In this document: positions 13,401-24,914 of the stretch, in pieces
Layout: each line of letters opens with the position of its first letter
Position numbering within the stretch: the stretch's first letter is position 1
Assembly (NCBI GenBank): GCA_948099385.1
Contig: CANUEZ040000183.1
Location: 372,001-436,000 of the forward strand
DNA: 64,000 nucleotides
Direction: 5' to 3'
Source: Fasciola hepatica
Lineage: Eukaryota > Platyhelminthes > Trematoda > Plagiorchiida > Fasciolidae
Notes under the pieces: generated by a model
What the model saw: the letters and a program-made list of their open reading frames with translations, nothing else
Databases searched by the model: none
Told to the model about the DNA's origin: nothing
Position numbers and translations under genes: made by a program

Positions 13401-13860
13401 AGCTGGTCAAAAATCGCAGCTTGTTAGTCCAAGAGATCACTAAGAAACTGGTGTTATACCCATGCTTCATCTTATTTTCTAAAGGGAAATCAGATCAAGT
13501 AGACAAACTGCATCCTGAATAATCTGTGGTAGTAAACTGCAACAGACTGAAAATACATGTGTTCAACTGGTTAACCGTTCAAAGTGTCATCGAATATCGA
13601 CCTGGTGCACCCATCAAGTCTACACATTACTCATACAAAGACAAATTTAAGAGCTGCCTCTTTGTAATTCCTTTGTAGGAGAATACACAACATAAGTAAG
13701 TCTGAGCCACTTTTCTTCTAGGATTATCAGCATTTTTCGAAAAGTTACCGATGACAAAAGATGGATGAATTAATTACAGATTTTTAGGAAAACAAAAGCT
13801 CTAGCCTAGATGTTCATTTTGTTCAGAAACAGATTCTTTTGGCAATCTTTTCACATTGAG
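4415..13860. other. 9.4-kb gene-free stretch
   Basis: No gene, SINE or retroelement domain recognised. Open frames of 60-140 codons occur on both strands (for example 6164-6586 plus, 7485-7835 minus, 11698-12072 plus, 11821-12207 minus), but their number and length are what chance gives in AT-leaning DNA and none shows a known motif. Short AT runs such as 9206-9214 are the only structure. Confidence 0.35.
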
Positions 13861-13864
13861 TAAT

Positions 13865-14150
13865 TGCATGATACAGGACGACATCCAAACAAATGGACTT
13901 CGGTGATTCGGATCAGTTGAGCCGTGAGCGGGAGTTCATTGGCAATATTCACACCCCCTAAGAGTAAATCCCGCGTTAAAACTTTGGGCGCGACGGAGGA
14001 TAAGCACCACTGATGAGCTCCAACAAAAGAGGAACTCGAGTCTGTTGCTTCTGAACGCAGGATAGTCGGAAGACCTGAGGTGTGTGCTTGAGAGGAGTTC
14101 AAAGAACAGTCAGCCAAGCAAAACTATCGTCAATCCCGCACACTGCTCGC
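13865..14150 (+). repeat. Repeat R4, copy A, carrying a decayed hammerhead ribozyme
   Basis: About 280 bp that match, in reverse orientation, 34163-34430. Shared blocks include the end reading GTGCGGGATTGACGA on the minus strand (GTGTGGGACTGACGA at 34 kb), GGCTGACTGTTCTTTG, ACTCGAGT, and a TCCRAATCNCGAATCACC-like block near the other end. The orientation given is that of the ribozyme strand. The element is short, non-coding and dispersed, resembling SINE-like or retrozyme-like elements that carry self-cleaving motifs in flatworms. Confidence 0.65.
14004..14050 (+). ncRNA. Hammerhead ribozyme, type I, degenerate (copy A)
   Basis: Reads GCACCA, then CTGATGA (intact first core half), then GCTC for stem II, a loop, GAG, then GGAAC where GAGCGAAAC is expected. 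CTCGAG (very short stem III), TC as cleavage site and TGTTGC closing stem I follow. Stem I pairs at 7 of 8 positions. The second core half has lost about two bases (GAAA reduced to GAA), so self-cleavage is unlikely. The minimal stem III suggests a type that acts as a dimer. Copy B keeps the half that is broken here. Confidence 0.6.
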
Positions 14151-14335
14151 ACCTGATGTAGAATAAAAGAGCAGTTCTTTCTGATCTCCCTTCTAAGAAA
14201 ATAGCTAAACCACTGGTTTTGTGCGGCAGATGTTCTTGAAGAAGCTCTATTGATATTTCCATCACGTACGTATGCTGCTAAATACAATATCCAATATGTG
14301 CTCTAAGAAATGCTCTTATTGCTTCCCTTCCATTC
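14151..14335. other. Spacer between R4 copy A and SINE F3a
   Basis: No clear match to the corresponding spacer at 34.10-34.16 kb, although the distance from SINE head to ribozyme is nearly the same at both loci (about 440 bp). Confidence 0.35.
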
Positions 14336-14339
14336 ACTG

Positions 14340-14485
14340 TGCAAATTAGTACAACTATTCAGAGGTGGGTCTATGGCTAATGAAAAGTTGCCAAATGTGG
14401 AAGTGGCCGGCGGTGGTGGAAATCGAACCCGGGTCGTTGTTTTCCAAAGTCCACGATGTTAAAAGTTTGGCCGGCACCGGTCATG
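14340..14485 (-). repeat. SINE family F3, copy a (tRNA-like head)
   Basis: On the minus strand it reads GGCCAAAC, ACATCGTGGACTTT, then CCCGGGTTCGATTTCC, a near-consensus pol III B box, followed by CCGCCGGCCACTTCC and a short body. The GGCCAAAC..GTGGACT pattern recalls the D and anticodon arms of a class II tRNA (Ser/Leu). Homologous copies lie near 21.3, 46.9 and 63.7 kb. Confidence 0.6.
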
Positions 14486-14489
14486 GTAG

Positions 14490-15140
14490 CGTATATACCT
14501 AATAATAGAGGCCTGCATATAGAAACAGGAACTTTTCAAAGAGTCGTAGGCGAACCCGGCTCAAAATGGATCGAAATACTGATGCGACATGAAATATATC
14601 ATACTTAATTGTTTGGGTTTTGATAACCAGGCGTTGTCGAGAATGATGACAGTCAGCCGCCGTTTCGACTGCCAAGGTTAGCTTTTCCCTAAACCGAGTT
14701 TCAGTCTATTGTACACTAGTCTTGAGAAGGGTTATCTGCGGTAACTGAAAGGACGACAGGATGCCATCAATTCCAGCAATGTTGTTACGGAACATGAAAC
14801 ACGTGCGTAGAAATATAGAAACATTTAAATAATTTGTGGTTTTCAACGCTGCTGACATGTTACTATGGTGAATATTCAACTTACCAGCAATGAACAGAAT
14901 ATAGCCGTAGCAGTCTGTGAATGGGAAAAGACACACCTGTTCAGCGAGAAGGTTAACTAATCCACAGTAGCTAAAAGCTCTTATCATTTTGAAAACAATT
15001 TTATTTCGGCTTACTAGGGCGCACAGATTAGCTGTTATGTTTTATGCTATTCTAGTAGGTACTTCTAGTTTGGTGGTTTTTTCAACAGTGCATTTTAAGC
15101 AGCCATTCATATTTAAGAACCAATAACTCACTCTCTCCAG
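14490..15140. other. Gene-free stretch upstream of the 15144-15635 candidate
   Basis: Nothing recognised except a pyrimidine-rich ACTCACTCTCTCCAG at 15126-15140 directly before the candidate start codon, which could be a splice acceptor or a trans-splice acceptor. Confidence 0.3.
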
Positions 15141-15143
15141 AAA

Positions 15144-15391
15144 ATGTCTGTTCGTGGTAAACGGCTCGGTCTTTTGGAAAGATATGAGGCAAAACGGAGT
15201 CATTTCCATCTAGCCACCTTTTATCATCTCAAGTTGGGGCATATATTCGCAAGTGGCCCAAGGGGATCCGTAATTCAGACCACTGTGAATACCAGCGGTA
15301 ACATTCATGTCACTTTATGTCATTTTGGGAAAGAATACCCCCTAAATATTATGATGTACAATGTTAGTTTTACCGGGAAATTGGGAGCAAG
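15144..15391 (+). CDS. Candidate exon 1 of a small two-exon gene, function unknown
   Basis: An ATG at 15144 (context AAAATG) opens an 82-codon frame. The encoded segment is mixed in composition, with a beta-strand-like middle (IQTTVNTSGNIHVTL). I propose a donor at 15392 (GCAAG/GTTCGC, weak at +3 and +6), leaving phase 2. The strong pyrimidine tract and CAG just upstream of the ATG suggest that this exon is itself preceded by splicing, possibly spliced-leader addition as occurs in flatworms. The frame would otherwise run to a TGA at 15423-15425. No family recognised. It could be a chance ORF, but the in-phase partner exon 42 nt downstream favours a gene. Confidence 0.3.
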
Positions 15392-15433
15392 GTTCGCTGA
15401 TGGTCAAGTCACTGATTTATGTTGACTTCGCAG
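15392..15433 (+). other. Candidate 42-nt intron
   Basis: GT..AG bounded: starts GTTCGC and ends TTGACTTCGCAG. Very short introns are known in flatworm genes. Removing it keeps the frame open across 149 codons in all. Confidence 0.3.
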
Positions 15434-15635
15434 ATCAAACCAAACTTCGCTTCCAACAGTTGATCCGGAACACTTGACTGGTCACATTGTCTCTTTCTTG
15501 ACTACTTCCGAACTGGAATACTCTGACTTTATCGAAGCTTTGGGACTGCAACACAATTCACGCCAGAGAATTAAGGATACCCCAGAAGGCATGTGCCAAT
15601 GCAAAGAGGACACTAAGTCGAAGAAACTTTATTGA
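15434..15635 (+). CDS. Candidate terminal exon, function unknown
   Basis: Starts after TTCGCAG, reads in phase 2 and stays open for 66 codons to TGA at 15633-15635. The peptide is polar and helical-looking (VDPEHLTGHIVSFL, then SELEYSDFIEALGL) and ends in a Cys/Lys-rich tail (MCQCKEDTKSKKLY). It has no ATG near its beginning, which fits an internal splice acceptor rather than an independent ORF. The DFIEALG helix faintly recalls death-fold proteins but I would not assign it. With the upstream exon the product would be about 149 residues, with no signal peptide or membrane span seen. Confidence 0.3.
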
Positions 15636-18600
15636 GCTCTGGGTCCATTTGTTTACATATTTTTCGATAGGATTAGCAAGACAAAGTTCGAAAGAGAATT
15701 CAATTGTTAGCCTATGAGAAATAATACCGGCTGCTATGCCCAATTTGGGGAAATACAATCGGCAGTGCACATGGAATATTGCGATACAAGACAATAATGC
15801 AAGATAAAGTTGAAAAAGTTGTTTTGTCTAGAAAGTTATGCCGTATGAATTTACAATTTCCATTCCTGGAAATACTGAGCCGTTATACCAGTAACTGACT
15901 CCGACATTTCATCAGTTGAAGGGCGTCGATTATCATAACAAATAAAATAGTAATGCCTCAAAACTATACAAAATCCTGCAACGATTGTAAACTGTCTGCT
16001 CTGAAGTGATAGACATCACTAGACGACCAATGTGGATGGAGCTTAGAGTATAACTTGTACAGATTTGCCACCAAGCGAGCATTTGTTTGAATCGAATATT
16101 AAATATTCTTCTCTCTGAAGTATTTCCAGTAAAGTTAGATGACATTGATCATCGGTGATGTTTGCTTCCAACCAAATAAGACAGAAGAACAGTCTGTGCA
16201 TTCAAACGTGTCAAATACCGAAAACACAAGTGCGCTGGTCAGATTTGTTATTCAACAGGGGTTAAATTGCCAGTAACGATTCTGAAATCCAAAAGAGGAA
16301 AGAGATCTCCAAACCCATTAATTATCCTTTAAAAATCAGTCTGGAAAGCTTTGTACTCATTTCGCCTCCCGCAGCCTCGCTAATTCAAATTATTCGATTT
16401 ATGAGCATCCCAAGAGTAAGACGGAATATCTGACCAGATTCAAAAAACAAAACTGGTTACCAGGATTCTGGTTAAAATATCAGTGTCTGTGCAGCTTGGT
16501 TATGATGAAATCCAGATGTGAGCGATAGGTTTCTTATTATTTCCCATAACTTTCACTATACCAAATCATTTCCTCGTACAGAGAAACATTTGGAGTAGAT
16601 AGGTAAAAGCAATGTAAATGTTTGGTGTACAATTATCCAAAATCATCGGAAAAAGAAAAAGGATTTTGCATCTTAAAGGATGGAACAGGTGTGTTTGATC
16701 AGTAAAATATGCCCAGTAGCCATATTCCTTTCGTTTTGGGTGGTCCATGAAACATTCCAAAATCCGCCTACGTAATCTTGCTGAATGAAAATGGTGGTTA
16801 GAATAATTCCAAGTGAAACTGGACGTACGTTGACGAAACTAATCGGAACTTGAGCTACTGTTCCATGGAGTGTCAGTCAACATGTGCAGTTTTCAGGGAT
16901 GTATTCTTTAGTTATCACGTTCAAATTTCCCGACTGAAATCTGGATTACGATGTTCCATATATGCGTTTGCAAAAAAAAGGATTTCATTAAGCTACAAGT
17001 ATTTTTGGGCTTCCGAATACGCAAATTGTCGGCAACATTTCTTCCACAACTGTTTTTTCGAGGTACTTACCAAGGTTTATTTATAATAAAATATAACTCG
17101 TGTACCTTCGGTGTTTTGGTTTCAACAAGTGCCAAGAAGAACACAGCGTAGTCATTAACTTCACAATTGAAAACCAAAGTTGCTTGCCTCTGAGAGTTTA
17201 AATAATTGCTCTAAATCTTTGTATCCTGGGATAAATGAATTATCTTCCAAAAAAGCCAAATGAGTTTTGTGTGAAAACGTGCTTCCGTTCATTCTTGTCA
17301 GGTTGTTGAGGGGAAATTACGAAATGTCTGAGTTACGCAAGTGGACTCATACTAGGACGTATTACCCGTAAACTCAAGGGTAGTTAGGAATTTTATAGGA
17401 ATTTCACAAATGCTTTTGTTATACATGCAATAATTGCACTAATTCCACTTCCCTCTAGAAATTCTCCGTACAGTATGGTTGGTTCCTCCAGTCAAAAATA
17501 GTATGTTATATTAGAATCGTTTATTCGAATTTATCAGGAGATCTGAACGTTCCAGATCCTAAATTTGTTGATTATAAATGGTTTTTCATCATCCTTTAAG
17601 TTTGGTATGGTATTCTGTTATTGTATTTTAGCTACTCACTTTAGTTGTATTTGTACAACTATCTTCGAAAAAGTCGTTGGTTTATACTAATAAAATGAAC
17701 CCAAAGTCTTTAATCCTGATCGCACACATTAAATCGTGGTAAATCTTTGTCAATAAATTGTATATGTACCTTACTAAGCTGTTCCTTTCGTAAAGCATCC
17801 CTCGATAGCCACGGAAGAAAGGTACATCGTGAATTAGGAGCTCTAGGCAATCTCTTGACAACCAGCCCGTGTATTCTCGTGGTTAACGTGTACGATTAAT
17901 AATTCATCATTTTGATCCACGTGACATTGGTTCATCTCTATATACCCATGTAAATGACGGGCGTAGTCTCACGGCGTGCCGCTGTTCAAAATAATGCGCT
18001 ATGTTGTAACCTTAACAATGGGAGACATTCAACAAAACATGCCGTACCTAAATGAAGCAACTAATCAGAGTCATTTGTTTAGGGGGAAGACAATGCTAAA
18101 AAGCTTTTATTTATCGAGAGTAATTAGAATTTTCTAAACATCCATTTTCTAAGCATAGTTGATCAACCCAGCTCTCGGTAGCTTTTCACACTTAACTCGA
18201 CTGACTTCGTGAGCTAGATAGCGATATGTGTTTTGCGATTGATTTTAATTGACCAACCACGAAACATGAACATAATACAATTGCTTCAAAAACTGGCACA
18301 AATAGTTAAAATTGAACACGATTTTTTGACATAACTGAATTCTGAGTTGTGACGACAAAGACATATGGATTCTCATCATTTTACCTCTGAACAATACAGC
18401 TAGATAGCTAAGCGTGGAATCTTCCTGATGTTTCACTTTATAGGACTAAGGTTCCTGAAACAACATTTAGGCCTTCATTTTCGGCAAAATCACCAGCCCA
18501 TTTACAACCCAAATTGAATTCCTTAAAAAACAAGACTTGTTGCTTATTTTTAAAAATTGTTTGCAATTCGGCGAGTGCTTTTTCTCTTCATTCTGATACC

Positions 18601-18970
18601 TGACTATGTTTTAGAAAGAGCTTTATCGCTCCTGTCAAATGTTGGTTAGGTTTTATTTGGGATTTTTCATTCGTCAAGTTCACATATCGTTATTTACGAA
18701 ACCCCCGACTACTGAATGAGTGATCGCTAACTTTGTTTACTCATATCGTAGTTACCTATGACATGATTTGTTGAGCGGAAGAAGTGTAGAGGTGTACTCC
18801 CAGTTTTGTTCATTTAGCAGTGGTTGCATAACCGTCTGTATAAATGTCTTTTCGTTTACCTAATTTTATTCTAATACGATCAATATCAGCATTACCTGCT
18901 ATCAAGATTCCAATTAAATTAAATGACCTCTTTAGCCATCATCAAAAAGCACTTTTTACGACAACTTAGA
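15636..18970. other. Gene-free stretch
   Basis: AT-leaning DNA with short chance ORFs on both strands and no recognisable repeat or domain. An AATAAA at about 15941-15946 could serve the preceding candidate gene but is 300 bases away. Confidence 0.35.
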
Positions 18971-18974
18971 TTCC

Positions 18975-19185
18975 CCTTGGTGGTTCACCGATTTAGGGTG
19001 TTTACTATCTACCCCAGAGATAAGAGGTTCCAATTCCGTTACCTTCAGTCACACTGATGGTAGAAAATAAAACCACTGTTGCCTGGCTCGTAATTACATT
19101 TACCCTACTGGGACTTTTCTGGCTTCTGCATCCCAAGTCTCAGGGTCAGTCTTCCTGTTGGCCTTAGTAGCACTATGTTGTATAA
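18975..19185 (+). repeat. SINE family F2, copy a (diverged)
   Basis: Aligns with 43125-43385: head TGGTGGTTCACCGATTTAG, B-box-like GAGGTTCCAATTCCGTTACC, then body blocks CCTGGCTCG, CCCAAGTCTCAGGGTC and GTAGCACTATG. These match GCCCGGCTCG, CCAAGTCTCTGGGTC and GTGCAGTGG of copy c in the same order. The most diverged of the three copies. Confidence 0.55.
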
Positions 19186-19189
19186 ACTG

Positions 19190-21300
19190 CTCCTCTTACT
19201 GCACTCCCGCAGTTCCATGTAATACAAAATGGAAGCCAGAAAGATTCCCTCATGACTTGCTCCAATGTTTCAGACTATCCGGCTATTGCAACTGGCCGAA
19301 TGTTCCTAACTGATCAGACGGATTTTGTCATTGTTTCAAAAATCAGTTATTTGAACGATAGTTACGTTAAAAGAAGCTTAAACAGATGTTAAACCCTGTC
19401 ACTTGGAGAAATAAAAGCGCAACTGAGATCATTACTATCATCTTCCCTGGTAGAAATTTGTGAGGACTCTTTGATCACTGTCATAGCAAAAATAGGACAT
19501 TCAAATGAACTTTTCCATGACTGATTTAGGAAAGAGAATTATTGTGCTATTCCATCCTAATACCAATAGTCATCAAAGTATTTGCCATAAGAATCTCGAG
19601 TCCAGAGATTCTATAAAGGCACCGAACGCTCTGGTCGGGTCAACTCAACACTATCAACGTATCTTGTGCTCCATGACGCCAAAAAGCTGCAAACTTCATC
19701 ACGCGCCACCTACGAGGCTTTGACCATCGGGTCGACCCAAGCACACCCTTTTCGTCCTGTTGTGCGACCTGCGAACACAAGACTGTTAATATATCCCAAA
19801 CCGATGAGATTTGTCTTCAAAACTTTTAATCATCTTTGCTCAGGAATGTCACGAAAAAAGGCTCCATGCGTTACAATGGAGCTGCTGTCACAAAACTTGT
19901 TTGAACCTAACTAGTCCCCAAAAATGTACTGAATAACCCATAAAGAATCCTGATTGAGCATCTTGAGGAAGCAGTACCGAGAAATTCTGCAACTTATTTT
20001 CTCACGAGGTTTGTCTCGGCAGCATGTGATAACTTTCATAGGTCATCATGCAGCACCGACGCTCAAATCACTCTTGAAAACCATAAAACACTGTACGCCT
20101 GTATCACTCCGTATAAGGCACATCATTAATGCATATTTTGCTAACTGTCAACTGAAACATAAACCGAGGTCGTGCGGTTGCGCTTTACACACTTTACCAC
20201 TACTCTGTTCAGCATGGGGTTCAATAGTGAGTTTCGCGTCAACACTTACTGAAGCAATGCCCTTCTTTCACCTTCATTGAATAGGAACGACTTGCTACCC
20301 GCACCACGACGGACTCTTGTCAGGGACGAATTTTCACTCGGGAAAGAGGAGCATTGTTTTAACTTCAGTGTATTATCAGGGCTGACTTGTCTTAATCTTT
20401 GTGCATTCGCTTCCTTAGTCCTGACAAGGGGTAACTGTACGAATTTTAATAATATGAAATTAGAACGGTACTACCAATAAAAGAATAAACTTCCTTTATT
20501 GCATGAAGGGAGACTGAGAAATCCTAATTCAAAGAAAAAAATTGGAATTAGAATTATGATGAGGTAAATTAAAATACTTGGAGTAAGCCGTTTACCAAAC
20601 GTAGTTTATTCAAACCATAATTTATTTGGCAAATGGATCAACCAATTCAACTGTTATTTGCTGGATTTATGGCATCTGATTCAACGGCTCCAATCATGGT
20701 TTCTCCGAATTCACCTTTTGGAATACAAATAGTGCCGCTACTGTTAACTCCAGTTTGACAAGGGACTTTACCACAGACGAGAATAGGATACTGACTTAGG
20801 TATTATCTGCAGATGGATGGACAGAGTTTCTCGGAAGCACACAACCGATTCCGTGGTTGATAGGTTTGCGTATACGGTAATCCTCTGTCCACTCACAAAT
20901 AAGAACTTTATGAAGATAGAACACCGTGTTTTACTGCATTGACGATTGGCCAAACCCAGCCTTAGCTACGCAATTACTTCCATGTACGTGGTACAAACTG
21001 GTGAAGTTGTACTTAGCAGTATGGCTTTCTAGTGACCGAATTTCCTCTTTCGGTGCATGGAACTTGTTGGCGCGCACATACGAAATAACCATTTTTATGC
21101 TTAGATTGTGTTTTATCAAACTACTTGAAAGACCCTTTCAAGATATTGTGTGAGTGTGAAGTAGTACTGTGGTAGAGAGAAAGAATTAGAGAAATCTGAC
21201 AATATGAACGAGTAAATATGCGCAGATCAAGAATAATCTTTTGAATAACAGTTGCTTTATTCTTTCACTATTCTATCCACTTCTTTTTACCTTGTCATGG
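19190..21300. other. Gene-free stretch with clustered plus-strand ORFs
   Basis: Overlapping plus-strand frames at 19505-19723, 19666-19914, 19954-20280 and 20277-20480 give a run of open sequence in shifting frames, which could be an eroded coding element. I recognise no domain in any. A 7-bp hairpin (GAATCTC..GAGATTC) lies at about 19590-19610. Confidence 0.25.
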
Positions 21301-21304
21301 TTAC

Positions 21305-21430
21305 AAAATAATTCAGAAACGGGGCTGCAGCCTATTAGAAGCAACTGGTTGAAGAAAGTGGCCGGGGATGGCTGCCTGATTCGAGCCCCCGGGACAGGCA
21401 AGTCTGCAGTCCACCAATGATGACTGACTA
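21305..21430 (-). repeat. SINE family F3, copy b
   Basis: The minus strand reads GGTGGACTGCAGACTTG, GTCCCGGGGGCTCGAATC (B box with one insertion), CCATCCCCGGCCACTTTC, then TAGGCTGCAGCCCCGTTTCTG. The order and spacing are those of copies at 14.4 and 63.7 kb. Confidence 0.6.
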
Positions 21431-21656
21431 ACGAGCGCTGAATGCTTGGGCCAATCCGTGTCTGTGGAATAGCTTACTGGGTCAATATCTCGTGAATTCT
21501 GTTTGCATTGGCACATGAACAACTCATGTGGGAAGCTTAGCACAAGACTATCGATCACGAATAAAATGTATGGGTACTAAGATGAGTAGGGTAATGTTCA
21601 CGTATATTATATGCATACGAACTTTATATGACTTATCGCATACCTCAATTTTTGAT

Positions 21657-21698
21657 GCATATATACATATGCATATATATATATGCATATATATATAC
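21657..21698. repeat. Imperfect AT/GCATAT microsatellite
   Basis: Alternating (AT)n with GCATAT and ACATATGC interruptions; self-complementary and able to form a cruciform. Confidence 0.85.
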
Positions 21699-21699
21699 A

Positions 21700-24345
21700 A
21701 TGGGTTATCATCAAACATCTCACTTGTCATCATTTAGCTGGGAAGTAACTTTCCCTGTATGCTGAATATGTGCTAATTTGATGGGAAGATGGGACCTTTT
21801 GAAAACAATGCTCATTTATCAATTAGTTTACGTATCCACATTGAAAATGATCCGATTTATTCTGCTTCGTTATATTACATTTACTGTTTATGTGGATTCA
21901 AGCCGAGAATAGCTTCGAGAAAATACATAATGAACATGATATATCTTGATTAGTAGGACAATTAAGAACCATTGTGTCTTTTATACTTGTATTTGTTGGA
22001 TAAGACCTCACCTGTTTTCCTTTATCAGCTGACGGAGTGACATCGAGATATAAGATGGAAATCGACTTTTGGTCACTGATAGTTAGAGTAATTTACCCAT
22101 AAAATGAGTAAGCTTTTTGACTGGTAGATTGTCTTATCAAAAAGTAGCTCTGGTTCAAACTGTACTAACTAATTCATGAGCATCAGTAAAAGTTATGCTG
22201 ATGGATTGGTATATTTGTGCATTATATCATCAGTGATGACAACCCTCTATCCGGACGCTTGCCGCTGAAATCACTGCTCATAAACAACACACACACACGA
22301 ACATCAACAACGTGTCTGATTAGTGGAAAAATCAGAGGAGTAGGGTACATACATGCCGATTAAAAGATCTGTGATAGGAGGCCCCCCTTTTTATTAGCAG
22401 TCTACCCTCAGTCTCGGCAGCAAGCCAATCTATAACTGAAATCAGACGAATCCGTTTTCATTACTCGGAAGCGTACTGTTTTTTTTCGATTCCATTTCAA
22501 GCCTTTGTGGTCAACGAAATATTGCTTCAGGATTTATTATATTCATGACCACCGGGTTTTACATCGAAATATTTGAAGGACTAGTCCATACCCCCTACCC
22601 ACCAATAGCCAGTGTGCATTCACGTTTGTTATTTATAGCATCCTACTAATACAGAGAACCTCCAAGACGTCGTCTGTGATTTCCTGCCAGAGTCGGTTGC
22701 TGTTGCCTGGCATATCCTTATTGGGTAATGCAACTTGTAAAAACTGGAAAATGCCAGCTCATAACGGATAAGTGCCAACGCTTTATGATGCTTCCTATTA
22801 CCAGGTTTCATTCTGCAGTAAAATTACCACCATTTCAGTGAATAAGTCCCTGATTACCAATAAAATGTTATATACGCACACTTAGTTTAAAGACAGAATT
22901 CAGGAATGCAAGTAGAGTGAAGTACCTTGGATCATTCCCCTCAATCATTTCAAACTTCATACCTCAGTCAAAGTGATTAGATTCATCGTAAAAATGCTAA
23001 AGGCATTGTCAGAAAACATGCGGAAACTACATGCTCCCACAATCACATGTCTATCGGATAGCTATGATGAACTGATCAACAGTTCCTGTTGTTTTCGCAG
23101 TTGAAAGAGGTGTGTACGGACCGAGAACCCTTTATTGCACTATCATAGCTTTATATTCGTAATCGAGCATATCGTGCTGAACTCCTGACTTCCAGTGACA
23201 CGGTGCTTTGTCTCTCAAAAATATCGGACATTTGATTCTCTGATTGATCTCAGATGATGAAATTGTAGTGAATTTGTCGTACATTGTCTTCTAAAATCCT
23301 CATTTCTATGTCTATGCCCGCTCTATTTTGATGTAAACTCTTAAAAAAAATTGGTGAGTACAGCTAGAACGGGTTAGATAGGTAACGGTTCACTCAGCAT
23401 TGATATGGGTAATCGGGTCCTCCGTGCTTCTGAATTTTATTTTTTAATTGGGAAGCTTGTTTTGTGTTTCCCGAAAGTCGGCTTCTCTAGTAAAGCAAAA
23501 CCACCACTTTCTAAATCGGCCCACTTAGCGGTATAAAAGAAAGACGATTTCAGGAGAAAAACCGTGAAACATTGTGACTGTAACTGATTTTAGTTATATA
23601 TTATTTACTCCTACTTCGACCGATTAATTCTTTGCAGAATATATCATTTTGTACACTGGCTATTACAAAACCGTGTAACCGTTGTGGCTGGATTTACCAG
23701 ATTTTGACAAATGTTGACCTGACTGATATGTGAGAATTCTTCCGCTTCCGCGAAACTCCATTGATTCTCAAGGGACCTCAGCCGAGAACAATAAATTGTA
23801 CAACTTCTGGTACCAATTGTGTATTAAAATAATTCATGCTGGTGACTAATGTGAAATATCCGAACCCCCGATGTGATATCATAGCTCCCGTTTTATTATT
23901 CTAGTCACGTCAGTTTCTAAATTCATAGATTCTTGAGCCTTAGACTTTCTGCTTTCGGATCACATATACACCACTGTTTTTTGAGATCATGAAATTACAA
24001 GTAACCCATGATCAGATTTTTATGAGTAGAATGTCATTCTGCTCGCTCAAATGGGAGCAAACAGTTTCATGCAATAACCCTCATCAATAAAAAGAGTATG
24101 TAAAACTGATAACCGGCGTTTTGTCGTTAAACTCATTTGCTGGTCTATGGACTAACACTTGACACCAAAACAATGAATGGATGTCATAATGGTCATTTTT
24201 ATATTTTTCTTCTCCATATGCTGAGCTATTTTCTATACTCTGCTCGCAAAATCTTCCACTTGATGGAAAGTTTTATTTATTTATTTATTTATTTTTTCGA
24301 GTTACTGACTCTAACACAGTGTAAGAAACTCAGCACTTTGCTATT
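21700..24345. other. Gene-free stretch
   Basis: No gene or dispersed repeat recognised. A short CA run occurs at 22286-22301. A TATTT-type run (24269-24294) lies just before the SINE cluster. Confidence 0.35.
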
Positions 24346-24349
24346 CTGA

Positions 24350-24480
24350 AATATGTAACGGAAAATCCACTTGCATTTTTCACATCGAAAAGTCGGACGC
24401 TGCTGGCCGTAGTCGAACAGGCGACCCTCCGCATGCCGAGCGGATGCACTACCAACCGAGCTATCGCGGTCCGGGCGGTT
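24350..24480 (-). repeat. SINE family F1, copy a
   Basis: The minus strand starts GGACCGCGATAGCTCGGTTGG, a good tRNA-type A box, and continues with a 5-bp anticodon-like stem TCCGC/GCGGA around TCGGCAT. A weak B box, CTGTTCGACTACGG, follows. The body then reads CGACTTTTCGATGTG and GCAAGTGGA. The head is tRNA-like with a GGC anticodon position, but the T stem is mispaired, so this is a SINE head and not a working tRNA gene. Confidence 0.7.
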
Positions 24481-24518
24481 GCGTGTAAATAACGCAAGTA
24501 AAAGTTGCAATTGAAAGA

Positions 24519-24586
24519 TGCAAGTGGGTCTTCGATTACCTAAAATTCAGGCTCCCCGTACCAAAAATACTTTCTATGAATATATT
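24519..24586 (+). repeat. SINE F1 tail fragment (5'-truncated)
   Basis: GCAAGTGGGTCTTCGATTACC, then ATTCAGGCTC, then TTCTATGAATATATT matches the 3' end of the full copy at 24840-24910. It lacks the tRNA head, as 5'-truncated SINE insertions do. Confidence 0.6.
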
Positions 24587-24750
24587 TCAATGTTCAATGG
24601 ATCACGTTCATCCGTGTGCTGTTAGTCTCATTGGGAAGCGACTGACTAGGTTAGCCCAAAGAATAAAACCAAGACAGATACTGTATATTAATGGAATAGT
24701 GGTTCGCGCCTTATCGTTTATTCGTATGCGCTATTCACGCCGGACTGTCC

Positions 24751-24910
24751 GGACCGCGATAGCTCAGCTGGTGGAGCCTTTGCCCGGTATGCGGAGGGTC
24801 GCCGGTCCAGCCAGCGGCGTTCGACTTTTCGATGTGAGAAGCGCAAGTGGATATTCTATTACATACGATTCAGGCTCATCTTGCCAACTGTACATTCTAT
24901 GAATATATTC
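24751..24910 (+). repeat. SINE family F1, copy c (head to tail)
   Basis: Starts GGACCGCGATAGCTCAGCTGG (A box). It continues through GCGGAGGGTCGCCGGTCCAG (degenerate B box) and CGTTCGACTTTTCGATGTG, and ends with TTCTATGAATATATTC. About 160 bp long, convergent with copy a, and the best guide to the full family length. Confidence 0.7.
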
Positions 24911-24914
24911 TGAA

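Noticed and set aside
19585..19612. CTCGAGTCC hairpin resembling the 3' half of the hammerhead
   Set aside because: No CUGANGA half upstream; a simple 7-bp hairpin explains it.
24350..24480. Functional tRNA-Ala(GGC) gene
   Set aside because: The T stem is mispaired and the same head recurs with a SINE body; judged a SINE head.
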